64,000 bases of DNA from Rhodospirillales bacterium (GTDB lineage: Bacteria; Pseudomonadota; Alphaproteobacteria; Acetobacterales; Acetobacteraceae), in contig JANXTF010000087.1 of the NCBI GenBank assembly GCA_025352565.1, forward strand, positions 1 to 64,000, written 5' to 3'. Positions 28,096-35,863 of this stretch are shown here, piece by piece (positions within the stretch are counted from its first letter, which is position 1; each line of letters begins with the position of its first letter). The translations under genes were made by a program, and so were the position numbers. Under the pieces are notes generated by a model, which was not told the origin of the DNA, ran no database searches, and saw only the letters and a program-made list of their open reading frames with translations.

Positions 28096-28398
28096 TCAGA
28101 TCGGCATCCGCATGATGTCCTGGTACGCCTGGACCACCCGGTCGCGGATCGCCACCGTGGTCTGCAACGCCAGCTCCGCCTTGGACACCGCCGCCACCAC
28201 ATCGGTGAGGTTGCCGCCGCCGCTCGCCGCCTCCGCCGCCTTCGCGTCGGCCTGGCGCCCCATCTCGACGGCACCTTCCAGCGCATGCTGGAGCGTGGCG
28301 CCGAACCCGCTCGCCCCCTGCCCGGCCGCGCCGGAGGTGGCCTGGGCGTAGGCGCGCGCCGCGCCTGACGCCGTGGCGTGGATCGCGGCCAGCGTCAT
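28096..28398 (-). CDS. fliE: Flagellar hook-basal body protein FliE
   Basis: A 100-residue rod adaptor that links the MS ring to the rod. FGATLQHALEGAVEMGRQADAKAAEAASGGGNLTDVVAAVSKAELALQTTVAIRDRVVQAYQDIMRMPI has the FliE pattern, with the conserved VxxAVxKAExALQ and RDxxVxAYQxIMxMPI ends shortened here. Its start overlaps the flgC stop. Confidence 0.93.
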   Translation of the reverse strand: MTLAAIHATASGAARAYAQATSGAAGQGASGFGATLQHALEGAVEMGRQADAKAAEAASGGGNLTDVVAAVSKAELALQTTVAIRDRVVQAYQDIMRMPI

Positions 28399-28802
28399 TT
28401 CAGCATCTCGATCACGCGCGTGAGCATCGACCGCGTCGATTGCATCACCGCGAGGTTGGCGTTGTACGACCGCTGTGCCTCGCGCATGTCCATCACCTCC
28501 ACGAAGCTGTTCACGTTCGGCGTGCGCACATAGCCCTGCTCGTTGGCCGCCGGGTGCGACGGGTCGAAGCGCACCGGGAACGCGCTGCGGTCCTCGCCCA
28601 CCCGCTTCACGCGAACGGTTTCAGTCCCCAGCGCCGCGTCCATCTGGTTGCCGAAGGCCACGGTCTTGCGCCGGTACGGCAAAGCGGTCGGCGAGGTGCC
28701 GGTGGTGTCCTGGTTGGCCAGATTCTCGGCAATGACCCGCAGCCGCGTGGTCTGCACGTCCATGCCACGCGCCGAGATGTCGAGTGCCTTGGTGAGATCC
28801 AT
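28395..28802 (-). CDS. flgC: Flagellar basal-body rod protein FlgC
   Basis: A 135-residue proximal rod subunit. The N-terminus ALDISARGMDVQTTRLRVIAENLANQDTT and the C-terminus YVRTPNVNSFVEVMDMREAQRSYNANLAVMQSTRSMLTRVIEMLK are the conserved coiled ends of rod proteins. It sits between flgB and fliE, the standard order. Confidence 0.95.
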   Translation of the reverse strand: MDLTKALDISARGMDVQTTRLRVIAENLANQDTTGTSPTALPYRRKTVAFGNQMDAALGTETVRVKRVGEDRSAFPVRFDPSHPAANEQGYVRTPNVNSFVEVMDMREAQRSYNANLAVMQSTRSMLTRVIEMLK

Positions 28803-28810
28803 AGATGCGC

Positions 28811-29185
28811 CTACTTGCCGATCGCGGTACGGAACAGGCCAAGATATTTGCGGTAGAGCGTGGTCGCGAGCTCATGCGCCGTGTCGGTGTCCGCGATCCG
28901 CGTCAGTTGCTCGTCGAGCCGGACGCCATTTCCGTCCGGCGCCTTTTCGGACGCGAGCTTCCGCGCGGCCGTGCCACCCGCCGTCGGTGAAATATGCCGG
29001 TCGCTGGTGACCGCCGGCGCGAGCGACGCGCCGGACAGCGCACGGGCGAAACTCGGCAGGTCGCGCGCCGCATAGCCCGGCGTGTCGGCGTTCGCGACGT
29101 TCTGGGACAGCACGCCTTGGCGCGCATCCAGCCAGGCGATGCGGCGATCCAGCAGGCCGAACAGCGGGAGGTCGGTCGGGTTCAT
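28811..29185 (-). CDS. flgB: Flagellar basal-body rod protein FlgB
   Basis: A 124-residue proximal rod subunit. LFGLLDRRIAWLDARQGVLSQNVANADTPGYAARDL is the rod-protein N-terminus and the C-terminus has the TLYRKYLGLFRTAIGK motif. The ATG at 29185 is chosen because the upstream alternative is a TTG without a ribosome site. It is the first gene of the minus-strand flgB-flgC-fliE-fliQ-fliR-flhB-cckA-like operon, divergent from the fliO-fliP side. Confidence 0.93.
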   Translation of the reverse strand: MNPTDLPLFGLLDRRIAWLDARQGVLSQNVANADTPGYAARDLPSFARALSGASLAPAVTSDRHISPTAGGTAARKLASEKAPDGNGVRLDEQLTRIADTDTAHELATTLYRKYLGLFRTAIGK

Positions 29186-29231
29186 GCGCCAAGACTGGCA
29201 TGCGAAGTTCAACGATTGGTTAACCGGCGAT

Positions 29232-29243
29232 TTGACGCGTCAA
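29232..29243. promoter_or_regulatory. Perfect 12-bp palindrome in a divergent flagellar promoter region
   Basis: TTGACGCGTCAA is a perfect inverted repeat in the 92-base region between flgB and the small gene before fliO. Next to it, at 29220-29223, is TTAA followed seven bases later by TTTG, a degenerate form of the CtrA TTAA-N7-TTAA site. No sigma-54 signature is present here. The regulator is unknown. Confidence 0.4.
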
Positions 29244-29277
29244 TCCTTCAGTAACCTTTTGGTGCTGATCTGTCCGC

Positions 29278-29553
29278 ATGAGGACGATGCCAGCAACCGA
29301 CCCGGATTCGGCGGCCCCGCTTACAGCGGTGCTGGCGCTCGCCGAACAGGTGGGCGGAACGTTGCGCGTGGCCGAGGGGCTGCTGCAAGGCCGCCGCATG
29401 GTGGATCTCGCGGGGCTCGACCGCCATGTCGGACGGCTATGCGCCAGCGCGCTCGACCTGCCCGTGGCACAAGGACGCGAGGCCCGCACCCGCCTCGTGC
29501 TTCTGCGGATGGAGCTGGACCGCGTGACGCGGCAGCTGGTCCCGCCCGCATGA
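29278..29553 (+). CDS. Small uncharacterised protein before fliO
   Basis: A 91-residue soluble, mostly helical protein (AVLALAEQVGGTLRVAEGLLQGRRMVDLAGLDRHVGRLCASAL...GREARTRLVLLRMELDRVTRQL) with no recognised motif. Its stop overlaps the fliO start (ATGA) and it begins the fliO-fliP unit, so a flagellar role such as a chaperone or assembly factor is likely by position. Its helical character and length are like FlgN/FliT-type chaperones, but I see no sequence proof. Confidence 0.6.
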   Translation: MRTMPATDPDSAAPLTAVLALAEQVGGTLRVAEGLLQGRRMVDLAGLDRHVGRLCASALDLPVAQGREARTRLVLLRMELDRVTRQLVPPA

Positions 29554-29816
29554 CGGCCGTCAACGTGCTGACGGCATTCGCCGCGCTGGGCGTGGTACTC
29601 GGCCTTATCTGGCTGGCCCAGGCGGTCGCGCGCCGCAACCCGCGCTTCCGCACCCACCCAGCCGCAGGCTCCAGGCTCGCGATCGCGGCCTCGCTCGCGC
29701 TCGACCCGCGGCGGCGCGTGCAGCTCGTGCGGTGCGACGGTCAACATTTCCTGCTGCTGACCGGCGGCCCGCACGACCTGATGCTCGGCTTCGTCCCCGG
29801 GCCCGACGCGCCATGA
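29550..29816 (+). CDS. fliO: Flagellar biosynthesis protein FliO
   Basis: An 88-residue single-pass membrane protein. An N-terminal helix (TAFAALGVVLGLIWLAQAV) is followed by the small cytoplasmic beta domain ASLALDPRRRVQLVRCDGQHFLLLTGGPHDLMLGF, the FliO pattern. FliO helps assemble FliP into the export gate. Its TGA overlaps the ATG of the repeat-derived mini-ORF. Confidence 0.85.
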   Translation: MTAVNVLTAFAALGVVLGLIWLAQAVARRNPRFRTHPAAGSRLAIAASLALDPRRRVQLVRCDGQHFLLLTGGPHDLMLGFVPGPDAP

Positions 29817-29881
29817 AGCGGCGCGCCATGAAGCGACGCGCCATGAAGCGACGCGCCATGAAGCAACGGGCACGGCCATGA
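29813..29881 (+). CDS. Repeat-derived 22-codon mini-ORF joining fliO and fliP
   Basis: Four 15-bp units (ATGAAGCGACGCGCC and variants) make an open frame for MKRRA repeats, ending QRARP. Its ATG overlaps the fliO stop as ATGA, and its TGA overlaps the fliP ATG as ATGA. Every unit carries an in-frame ATG. It may pass terminating ribosomes from fliO to fliP, or it may be only an expanded spacer. Whether the peptide accumulates is unknown. Confidence 0.5.
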   Translation: MKRRAMKRRAMKRRAMKQRARP

Positions 29882-30621
29882 GGCGGCTCGCGCATACGGC
29901 GTGGCCGATCGCCCTCCTGCTCCCGATGGCGACGGCGCACGCGCAATCCATCAGCATCGACCTCGGCGCCGCCGGGGGCGCGGGCGCCACCTCGCGCATC
30001 GTCCAGCTCACCGTGCTGATCGGCCTGTTGTCGCTGGCACCCAGCCTGCTGGTGATGGGGACCGCCTTCACCCGCATCGTGATCGTGCTGTCGCTCCTGC
30101 GCAGCGCCATCGGCAGCCAGGGCGTGCCGCCGAACACGGTGCTGATCGGCCTCGCGCTGTTCCTGACGTTCTTCGTGATGCAGCCGGTGCTCGACCAGGC
30201 CTGGACCCTGGGCCTGCTGCCGATGAGCGAAGGGCGCGTGGGCGAGATCGAGGGCCTGCGCCTCGCCGCCGAGCCGTTCCGCGCCTTCATGTCAGCCAAT
30301 GTGCGCGGCGACGACCTGCGCCTGTTCCTCGATCTTGGCCAGCTGCCCGACCCGGCGGGGGCAGAGGCCGCTCCGTGGCGCGCGCTGGTGCCCGCCTTCC
30401 TCGTCGGCGAACTCCGCCGCGGCTTCGAGATGGGCTTCCTGCTCTATCTGCCATTCCTGGTGATCGACATGGTCGTGGCCAGCGTATTGATGAGCCTGGG
30501 CATGATGATGCTGCCACCCAGCGCCATCTCGCTGCCGTTCAAGCTGATCTTCTTCGTGCTGGTGGATGGCTGGCGGCTGGTGTCCGGCAGCCTCGTGCAA
30601 AGCTTCGCACCCCCGCATTAA
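29878..30621 (+). CDS. fliP: Flagellar export gate protein FliP
   Basis: A 247-residue membrane protein. A cleavable N-terminal signal ends AHAQS, then come four helices with LVMGTAFTRIVIVLSLLRSAIG, PPNTVLIGLALFLTFFVMQPV, LVPAFLVGELRRGFEMGFLLYLPFLVIDMVVASVLMSLGMMMLPP and LPFKLIFFVLVDGW, all FliP hallmarks. It forms the export pore with FliQ and FliR. Its TAA overlaps the TAA of the convergent speE. Confidence 0.96.
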   Translation: MRRLAHTAWPIALLLPMATAHAQSISIDLGAAGGAGATSRIVQLTVLIGLLSLAPSLLVMGTAFTRIVIVLSLLRSAIGSQGVPPNTVLIGLALFLTFFVMQPVLDQAWTLGLLPMSEGRVGEIEGLRLAAEPFRAFMSANVRGDDLRLFLDLGQLPDPAGAEAAPWRALVPAFLVGELRRGFEMGFLLYLPFLVIDMVVASVLMSLGMMMLPPSAISLPFKLIFFVLVDGWRLVSGSLVQSFAPPH

Positions 30622-31532
30622 TGCTCCGATTCAGCCAACGCGCCGAGACGTGCGTCGGCATCGGACCGCGAACGCGGCAACGCGCGCGCGATATACGGCG
30701 GCAGCGCGAACGCCGCGGCATGGATTTCGGGCGACCAGTATTGCGTCGTGCCCAGAATCCCGGCGCGCGCGGCGCGGGCGCGCAGCTCGGGGACAGCAAG
30801 ATCGTCCATGCCGCCTCGCTTGGCGGCGAAACCCAGCGTCATAAAGCCGCCCACATAGGTCGGGACCGCCGCTACATAGGCGCCCACATGCGAGAAGAAT
30901 CGTGCGCGCCGGATGCTCGTTTCGCGCAACTCGTCGGCCTGCATGAACGGCACGCCGCACTGGTTCACGATCAGCCCGTCCGGCGAAAGAATGCGCGCGG
31001 CATCGGCGTAGAACGCGTCGGAGAACAACGACTCGCCTGCGCCGATCGGGTCGGTGCTGTCGACGATGATCGCATCGAAGCTTTCCGCGTCCGCGCGGCG
31101 GACGAAGTCGATCCCGTCGCCCACGATCACGTCCGCGCGCGGATCGTCCCATGCCTCGGCGCCGATCCGCGGCAGGAACGCGCGCGCGAGACGGATCACC
31201 TCGCCGTCGATCTCGACCATCACCACGCGCGACACGCCGCAATGTTGCAGCACGCGGCGCAGCACGCCGCCGTCGCCCGCGCCGATGATGAGCACGCTGC
31301 GGCACGCCCCGTGCGCGATCAGCGGCACATGCGCGATCATCTCCTGATAGACGAACTCGTCGCGCTCGGTGATCTGCACCACGCCGTCCAGCAGCATCAC
31401 GCGGCCATGGCTTTCGCTCTCGAAGATCAGGATCTCCTGAAACGCGCTGCGCACGCGGGCGAGTTCGCGGCGCACACGGAATCGCTGCCCCCACGCGGGA
31501 TATAATCCCTCGTCGATCCAGGTCTCGGTCAT
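30618..31532 (-). CDS. speE: Spermidine synthase
   Basis: A 304-residue aminopropyltransferase that makes spermidine from putrescine and decarboxylated SAM. VMLLDGVVQITERDEFVYQEMIAHVPL, VLIIGAGDGGVLRRVLQH (the GGGDGG region, with GAGDGG here), VEIDGEVI, VIVGDGIDFVR and IIVDSTDPIGAGESLFS are diagnostic. GGAG nine bases before the ATG supports this start. It follows speD on the same strand, so polyamine synthesis genes form a pair. Confidence 0.95.
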   Translation of the reverse strand: MTETWIDEGLYPAWGQRFRVRRELARVRSAFQEILIFESESHGRVMLLDGVVQITERDEFVYQEMIAHVPLIAHGACRSVLIIGAGDGGVLRRVLQHCGVSRVVMVEIDGEVIRLARAFLPRIGAEAWDDPRADVIVGDGIDFVRRADAESFDAIIVDSTDPIGAGESLFSDAFYADAARILSPDGLIVNQCGVPFMQADELRETSIRRARFFSHVGAYVAAVPTYVGGFMTLGFAAKRGGMDDLAVPELRARAARAGILGTTQYWSPEIHAAAFALPPYIARALPRSRSDADARLGALAESEH

Positions 31533-31598
31533 ATCGGTGGTCTCCACATGCGAACGGCGGACGCCTCTGGCGCCCGCCGCCGCCGCCGCCGATCAGGG

Positions 31599-32060
31599 TT
31601 AGCGGACGCGACCGCGCCGCTTCTCCTCGACATCCACGCGCATCGGGGCGAACGCCGCCTCGAGCACAGGAATCGAATCGTTCGGATCGCAAGCGCCACA
31701 CATGAATATGTCCACAGCGGCGAAATCGCGCTCTGGCCAAGTGTGGATCGAGATGTGGCTTTCGGCCAGCACCACCACGCCCGACACGCCGCCATTGGGC
31801 GTGAAGTGGTGGAAGTGGCTGTGCAGGATCGTGGCGCCGGCCGTGATGGCCGCCTCGCGCAACGCCGCGTCGATATGCGCGGGATCGGCGAGATTTATCG
31901 CACCCCACAGATCGACCAGCAGATGCGTGCCGGCGAAGCGCATGCCGTCACGTTCCACGAAATAGTCGTTACGTTCCTCCTGCCCCGGGACAGGAAACTC
32001 GTGCGTCTGGTTTTCGCTCGGAAAATCCGAGACCATCCCCAGTGGTGTGAGTGCGTTCAT
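31599..32060 (-). CDS. speD: S-adenosylmethionine decarboxylase proenzyme
   Basis: A 153-residue prokaryotic-type AdoMet decarboxylase. [13 protein letters not shown] contains the Ser at which self-cleavage makes the pyruvoyl group, and [16 protein letters not shown] and DIFMCG(A)CDP are further signatures. AGGAGG lies seven bases before the ATG. It supplies decarboxylated SAM to SpeE. An N-terminal extension of about 35 residues precedes the usual core ([12 protein letters not shown]). Confidence 0.95.
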   Translation of the reverse strand: MNALTPLGMVSDFPSENQTHEFPVPGQEERNDYFVERDGMRFAGTHLLVDLWGAINLADPAHIDAALREAAITAGATILHSHFHHFTPNGGVSGVVVLAESHISIHTWPERDFAAVDIFMCGACDPNDSIPVLEAAFAPMRVDVEEKRRGRVR

Positions 32061-32156
32061 CACGCAACCTCCTCATTACCAACCAGTAGACGGCCTGTTG
32101 GACGCACACCGACTGCGTGCGCCCCCTGGGGCCAAGAGCGCGGAAGATGGTGAAAA

Positions 32157-32205
32157 GGGGGGGGGGGCGCAAGTGAAATTCGGGTCATCGACGTCAAAAT
32201 TTCAC
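32157..32205. other. G11 tract and inverted repeat upstream of speD
   Basis: Within the 194-base gap between the AMIN-domain gene and speD there is an 11-base G run (32157-32167). An inverted repeat GTGAAATT (32173-32180) and AATTTCAC (32198-32205) follows with a 17-base gap. No T run follows on either strand, so an intrinsic terminator is unlikely. A two-half-site operator of speD is possible. Confidence 0.35.
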
Positions 32206-32254
32206 ATGCCCGCCTTGCGAGACCCGTGCGCAAGGCGGCGCGGAACCGGTCGGT

Positions 32255-35200
32255 TCAACGCGTGGCGAGTTTCCGCGGGGCCAGCGCGTCCAGCTGGGCG
32301 GGCAATTGGCGGGCGAGCGTGGCCTCCTGCCCCGCGCGCGCCAGATCCGCGACCGCCGTCACGGGACGCTGGGTGAGCACCGCGAACACGCGCGCGAGTT
32401 CCGGGACCGGGATGCGGTCACGGAACTGCCGCCCCAACTCGGCGAGCGTCGCCTCATCGCCCGCCTGCGCCGCGTCCGACGCCATCCGCAGCAGCGTCTT
32501 GCCCTGCGCGGCGTCGAGCGGTCCCGTGTCAGGCAAGGCCGCCAGGATCGGCGCCAGAGCCGCCATCGCGCCGGCCCAGTCCCGCGCCTGTTCCATCAAG
32601 GCCGCGCGCAGCTCGGACGCAGCGGGGCCGGTCAGCGGAGCCACGTCCGCGAGAGCCGCCGCGCGATCGTTCCGCGCCATGTGCGCGCGGGCCGCCGTGA
32701 GGCCGCGCGCGGTGCGCACCGCGACCGGGAGGTCGGGCGCATCGCTGTCCCGAAGGGCCGCCAGCGTGGCCGGCGCGTCCTCCTCGGACAGCAGCAAGGC
32801 GGCGAGGCGCGCGCCGAGTATCGCGCGCGACGTGCCCGGCACGGAGGCGGCCATCACCCGCCCCAGCAAGGCGGCGGCGCGACGCGGCAGATCGAGAGCA
32901 CTAAGCCGGTCGGCGAGCATTTCCGCCACCGGCTCCCCCGCGAACCCGGAGGGAAGCAGGTCGGCGTTGTCCTCCACCATCGACACGAATTCGAGCGGCG
33001 GCAGGACGGGCCGGGCATCCGGCGCGATCGCCCGGGTCAGCAGCTCCGTCATGCTCCCCCGCAATCGGGCCGTCTCGTCCGGCCAGAGGCGGGCGGTTTC
33101 CCGCAGCAGCGCAATGGCCGGCCGGGTCGCGCCGCCCTCGGCGCGCAGCGCGGCCGCGCGCTCGCGCAGCGCGATCTCGGTCGGATCGTCCCGCCAGGCA
33201 TAGAATAGACGTTCCAACGCATCGGCCGCCGCCGCCGGCCCCGTCAGTTGGCGCGCCAGACGGGTCTCGGCCGCGAGCCGGGCCGCGCGGAACCGCATCC
33301 GCCGATCGGCGCCGGCCGCCACGGCGTCGAGGCCCGCCAACGAGGCCCCGCTCGCGCCTGACAACGTGGGGCCTGACAACGTGGGGCCTGGCAGCGTGGG
33401 GCCAGGCAGCGTGGGGCCAGGCAGCATCGCGCGTGCCAGCGCCAGACGCGGGTTGCCCGGAAGGGCCTTGTCGAGTTGGCCGAAGGCGGCTGCCTGCCCG
33501 CCTTCGGCCAAAGTCTCGCCAACGAGCCCCAGAAGCCGATCGCGCAAAGGGGCGGGATAGGCGATCAACCGACCGATGCCGAATGCAAGGGCCGTGGCGG
33601 CGGCGGGCACGTCCCGCCCCAGCAACGCCGCCCGGACGCCGCGCCAGAACGCCACCTCGCCGTTCCCATCGAGAGATTGGGCCAGCAAGCCATCGCTTTC
33701 CGCCACCCGGCCGGCCAGCAGCGCCGCCATGGCGGCGGTCATGCGCAGCTCCGGGAGGTCCGAGGCCCGAGGGTCGTCACGCACCGCGGCCGCGACCGCC
33801 CCTTGCGCCTCCACCCCCATGCCGAGCGCCAGCAGCGAACGCGCGACGTCCAGCCGCTTTCCGGTCCGGGAGCGGGCGGGTGCCCCGGCCGCGCCTGCCA
33901 CCGCCGCCTGCATGCGCCGCAGCAGGACCTCCGGCGGGAACGCGGTCAACTCCGGGGGCCGCCCATCCGCGTCCGCCACGGCTTGATCGGCTGGAACGAA
34001 GCCATCCGATGTCGCCAAGGCGCCGCCAACCCCGGCGGAGAGCAGAAAGCCTTCCGGCACCGCGCGCATCCGCAGCGTGTCGAGGACGGGCTCCACGACC
34101 ACGCCGAGCCAGGTCGGCCAAAGGATGAACTCGGTCGAGCGCCGCGCGGTCGGCACCGCCGCACTGGCTTGCCGCAATGTGCCCACCAGCAGGATACCGC
34201 CGCCATTCGGATCTGGCACCGCGACCACGCGCCCGATGTCGCGCGCCGCCAGCATCAGACTCCCGCCGGCGAGGCGCGGCACGAAGCCGGGCGGCGACGC
34301 CGGACCCAGCGAAAGCTGCCAACCGGCCGCCTCGTGCCGCAGCACGAGGCCCGTGCCGGCGATGGCATCCAGCCGCAGCACGGTCGCCTCGGGCAGCAGC
34401 TGAACCGTGGCTCCGGCAAATTTCGCTCCCTCGCTGGAACGTGAAACCCCGTCATGCGAACCTGAAAAGTCGATCGGCCTCCGCTCGTCGAACACCACAT
34501 ACCAGGAGTCGCCGCGCTGAAACGCCGCCGCGCCGGCCTGGGCGGAGAACGGCAATGACAATGCGCGCCCCATGGACGTGGGAGCGAGGTCGGAAATCCC
34601 GGCCGGATGTTGGGAAGCTGGGATCTCGGCGGTCGAGGGGCGCGCGGGCGGCGTGGTTGCCCCGGCCGGCGATCCATGCGGCGGTGTCGCGGCGGCCGGC
34701 GCGGCAGGAAGGCTTTCCACGGAAATTTCTGGCGCCGGGACCACCGCCGTCGCCGCGATCGGCGGCAGGGCGGCCAAAGCCGGCCTTGCGTCCGGCGATT
34801 TGACCGAAGGCGCATTGACCGAAGGCGTATTGACCGGCGGCATATTGACCGGCGGCGCCTTGCCCGCGATCGGCACCGGCCGCATGGCGTCCAACAGATC
34901 CACGACCAGCCGATTTCCGAGCCGAGTCACCTTGAGTCGCGTGCCCTGCGTCACGATCAAATCCATGCCGTCCGGCATGATCGTGGTCCGTCGGAGATTG
35001 CGCGCCGTGACCGCGCCTGGCTCGATGGCGTCCCATGTCAGTTTATCTCCGGCGAAGCGGATCGCAATTCGGTCGCCGTCCTGCGACGCCGTCCCGGTCT
35101 GACCGTCGGGCATATCGAACACCACGCGTCCGAAACCCGGATGCGCGCCAACCCGCACGCTGGTCCCCGCCGCGTCCGCGCGGCCCGCGATCGCGAACAC

Positions 35201-35308
35201 GGCAAGCAGCGCAAGCCCGGCAACCCAGGAAGCCCAGGAAACCCCGGAAACCCCGGAAACCCCTGAAACACGGGCAACAACATGGCTTCGCATCGCGGGC
35301 CGCTTCAT
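32255..35308 (-). CDS. Large exported AMIN-domain/helical-repeat protein of the flagellar cluster
   Basis: A 1017-residue protein. After a signal region (VAGLALLAVFAIAGRADA) the N-terminus has an AMIN-like beta domain (VRVGAHPGFGRVVFDMPDGQTG, NRLVVDLLDA). It then has a long Pro/Ala linker, a second beta-rich part, and from about residue 470 an alpha-helical region that looks like TPR repeats. Three tandem-repeat tracts lie inside. It is last in the fliL-fliM-DUF6468-motE-cheY run, so a role in flagellar placement, motor or envelope anchoring is plausible but unproven. The start is uncertain (ATG at 35293 is possible). Confidence 0.72.
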   Translation of the reverse strand: MKRPAMRSHVVARVSGVSGVSGVSWASWVAGLALLAVFAIAGRADAAGTSVRVGAHPGFGRVVFDMPDGQTGTASQDGDRIAIRFAGDKLTWDAIEPGAVTARNLRRTTIMPDGMDLIVTQGTRLKVTRLGNRLVVDLLDAMRPVPIAGKAPPVNMPPVNTPSVNAPSVKSPDARPALAALPPIAATAVVPAPEISVESLPAAPAAATPPHGSPAGATTPPARPSTAEIPASQHPAGISDLAPTSMGRALSLPFSAQAGAAAFQRGDSWYVVFDERRPIDFSGSHDGVSRSSEGAKFAGATVQLLPEATVLRLDAIAGTGLVLRHEAAGWQLSLGPASPPGFVPRLAGGSLMLAARDIGRVVAVPDPNGGGILLVGTLRQASAAVPTARRSTEFILWPTWLGVVVEPVLDTLRMRAVPEGFLLSAGVGGALATSDGFVPADQAVADADGRPPELTAFPPEVLLRRMQAAVAGAAGAPARSRTGKRLDVARSLLALGMGVEAQGAVAAAVRDDPRASDLPELRMTAAMAALLAGRVAESDGLLAQSLDGNGEVAFWRGVRAALLGRDVPAAATALAFGIGRLIAYPAPLRDRLLGLVGETLAEGGQAAAFGQLDKALPGNPRLALARAMLPGPTLPGPTLPGPTLSGPTLSGASGASLAGLDAVAAGADRRMRFRAARLAAETRLARQLTGPAAAADALERLFYAWRDDPTEIALRERAAALRAEGGATRPAIALLRETARLWPDETARLRGSMTELLTRAIAPDARPVLPPLEFVSMVEDNADLLPSGFAGEPVAEMLADRLSALDLPRRAAALLGRVMAASVPGTSRAILGARLAALLLSEEDAPATLAALRDSDAPDLPVAVRTARGLTAARAHMARNDRAAALADVAPLTGPAASELRAALMEQARDWAGAMAALAPILAALPDTGPLDAAQGKTLLRMASDAAQAGDEATLAELGRQFRDRIPVPELARVFAVLTQRPVTAVADLARAGQEATLARQLPAQLDALAPRKLATR
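33356..33429. repeat. 15-bp tandem repeat in the AMIN-domain gene
   Basis: Four full units (GCCTGACAACGTGGG drifting to GCCAGGCAGCGTGGG) and a partial fifth. On the coding strand they give PGPTLPGPTLPGPTLSGPTLSG between helical repeats. The frame is kept. Confidence 0.85.
34800..34859. repeat. 15-bp tandem repeat in the linker of the AMIN-domain gene
   Basis: Four units of TTGACCGAAGGCGCA-like sequence drifting to TTGACCGGCGGCGCC. They encode PPVNMPPVNTPSVNAPSVK in the Pro-rich linker after the AMIN-like domain. Confidence 0.85.
35228..35272. repeat. 9-bp tandem repeat in the signal region of the AMIN-domain gene
   Basis: Five units of GGAAACCCC, the first and last degenerate, encoding VSGVSGVSGVS just before the hydrophobic part of the signal peptide. 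Confidence 0.85.
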
Positions 35309-35416
35309 CCGCGGCTTGCCAACGGTCGGTCGATTTTACCTAGCGCCAACGCCAACGCCGATGCCGCGCCCCGCGGACCGCACAGCCAACGCGCGTGCGG
35401 CGCCGGAGTCGCGTCA

Positions 35417-35800
35417 TCATCCATTGCCGAGAACCTTCTCGATCTTGTCGCGCAAAGTCTCGGCGTCGAACGGCTTGACGATGTAGTTCGACACGCCGGC
35501 CTGCTTGGCCGCAACCACGTTCTCGGCCGTGCTCTCCGCCGTCACCATGATGAACGGCATCGCGCGCAACCGGCTGTCGGCACGCACCTCCTGCAGCAGC
35601 TCCAACCCGGTCATCGGCTGCATATTCCAGTCGCTGATGACCAACCCGTATTCGCCGTGTCGGAGCTTGGTCAGCGCCTCGGCGCCATCGCTCGCCTCAT
35701 CGACGCGGTCGAAGTCGATCTGCTTCAGAAGATTTCGGATGATCCGCAGCATCGTCTTGTAGTCGTCGACGATGAGGACGTTCATTGCACGGCCGTTCAC
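35417..35800 (-). CDS. CheY-like single-domain response regulator
   Basis: A 127-residue stand-alone receiver. NVLIVDDYKTMLRIIRNLLKQI carries the acidic pair, VISDWNMQPMTGLELLQ the phospho-accepting Asp, VTAES the Thr, and NYIVKPF the Lys. I chose a GTG start because AAAGGAGG lies seven bases before it; the ATG at 35785 is 22 bases away from that site. No output domain is present. Position between motE-like and flagellar genes suggests motor control, possibly by binding FliM. Confidence 0.9.
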   Translation of the reverse strand: MNGRAMNVLIVDDYKTMLRIIRNLLKQIDFDRVDEASDGAEALTKLRHGEYGLVISDWNMQPMTGLELLQEVRADSRLRAMPFIMVTAESTAENVVAAKQAGVSNYIVKPFDAETLRDKIEKVLGNG

Positions 35801-35863
35801 CACCTTGCCTCCTTTCGCGCGCTCGCGCGCTGCTGCCGCCGTCCGATGAGGGCGTGCCACATG

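Noticed and set aside
32157-32167. G11 tract as a phase-variation switch of speD
   Set aside because: It is about 100 bases upstream of the start, outside any frame, and could also be a sequencing-length artefact; kept only as part of the intergenic note.
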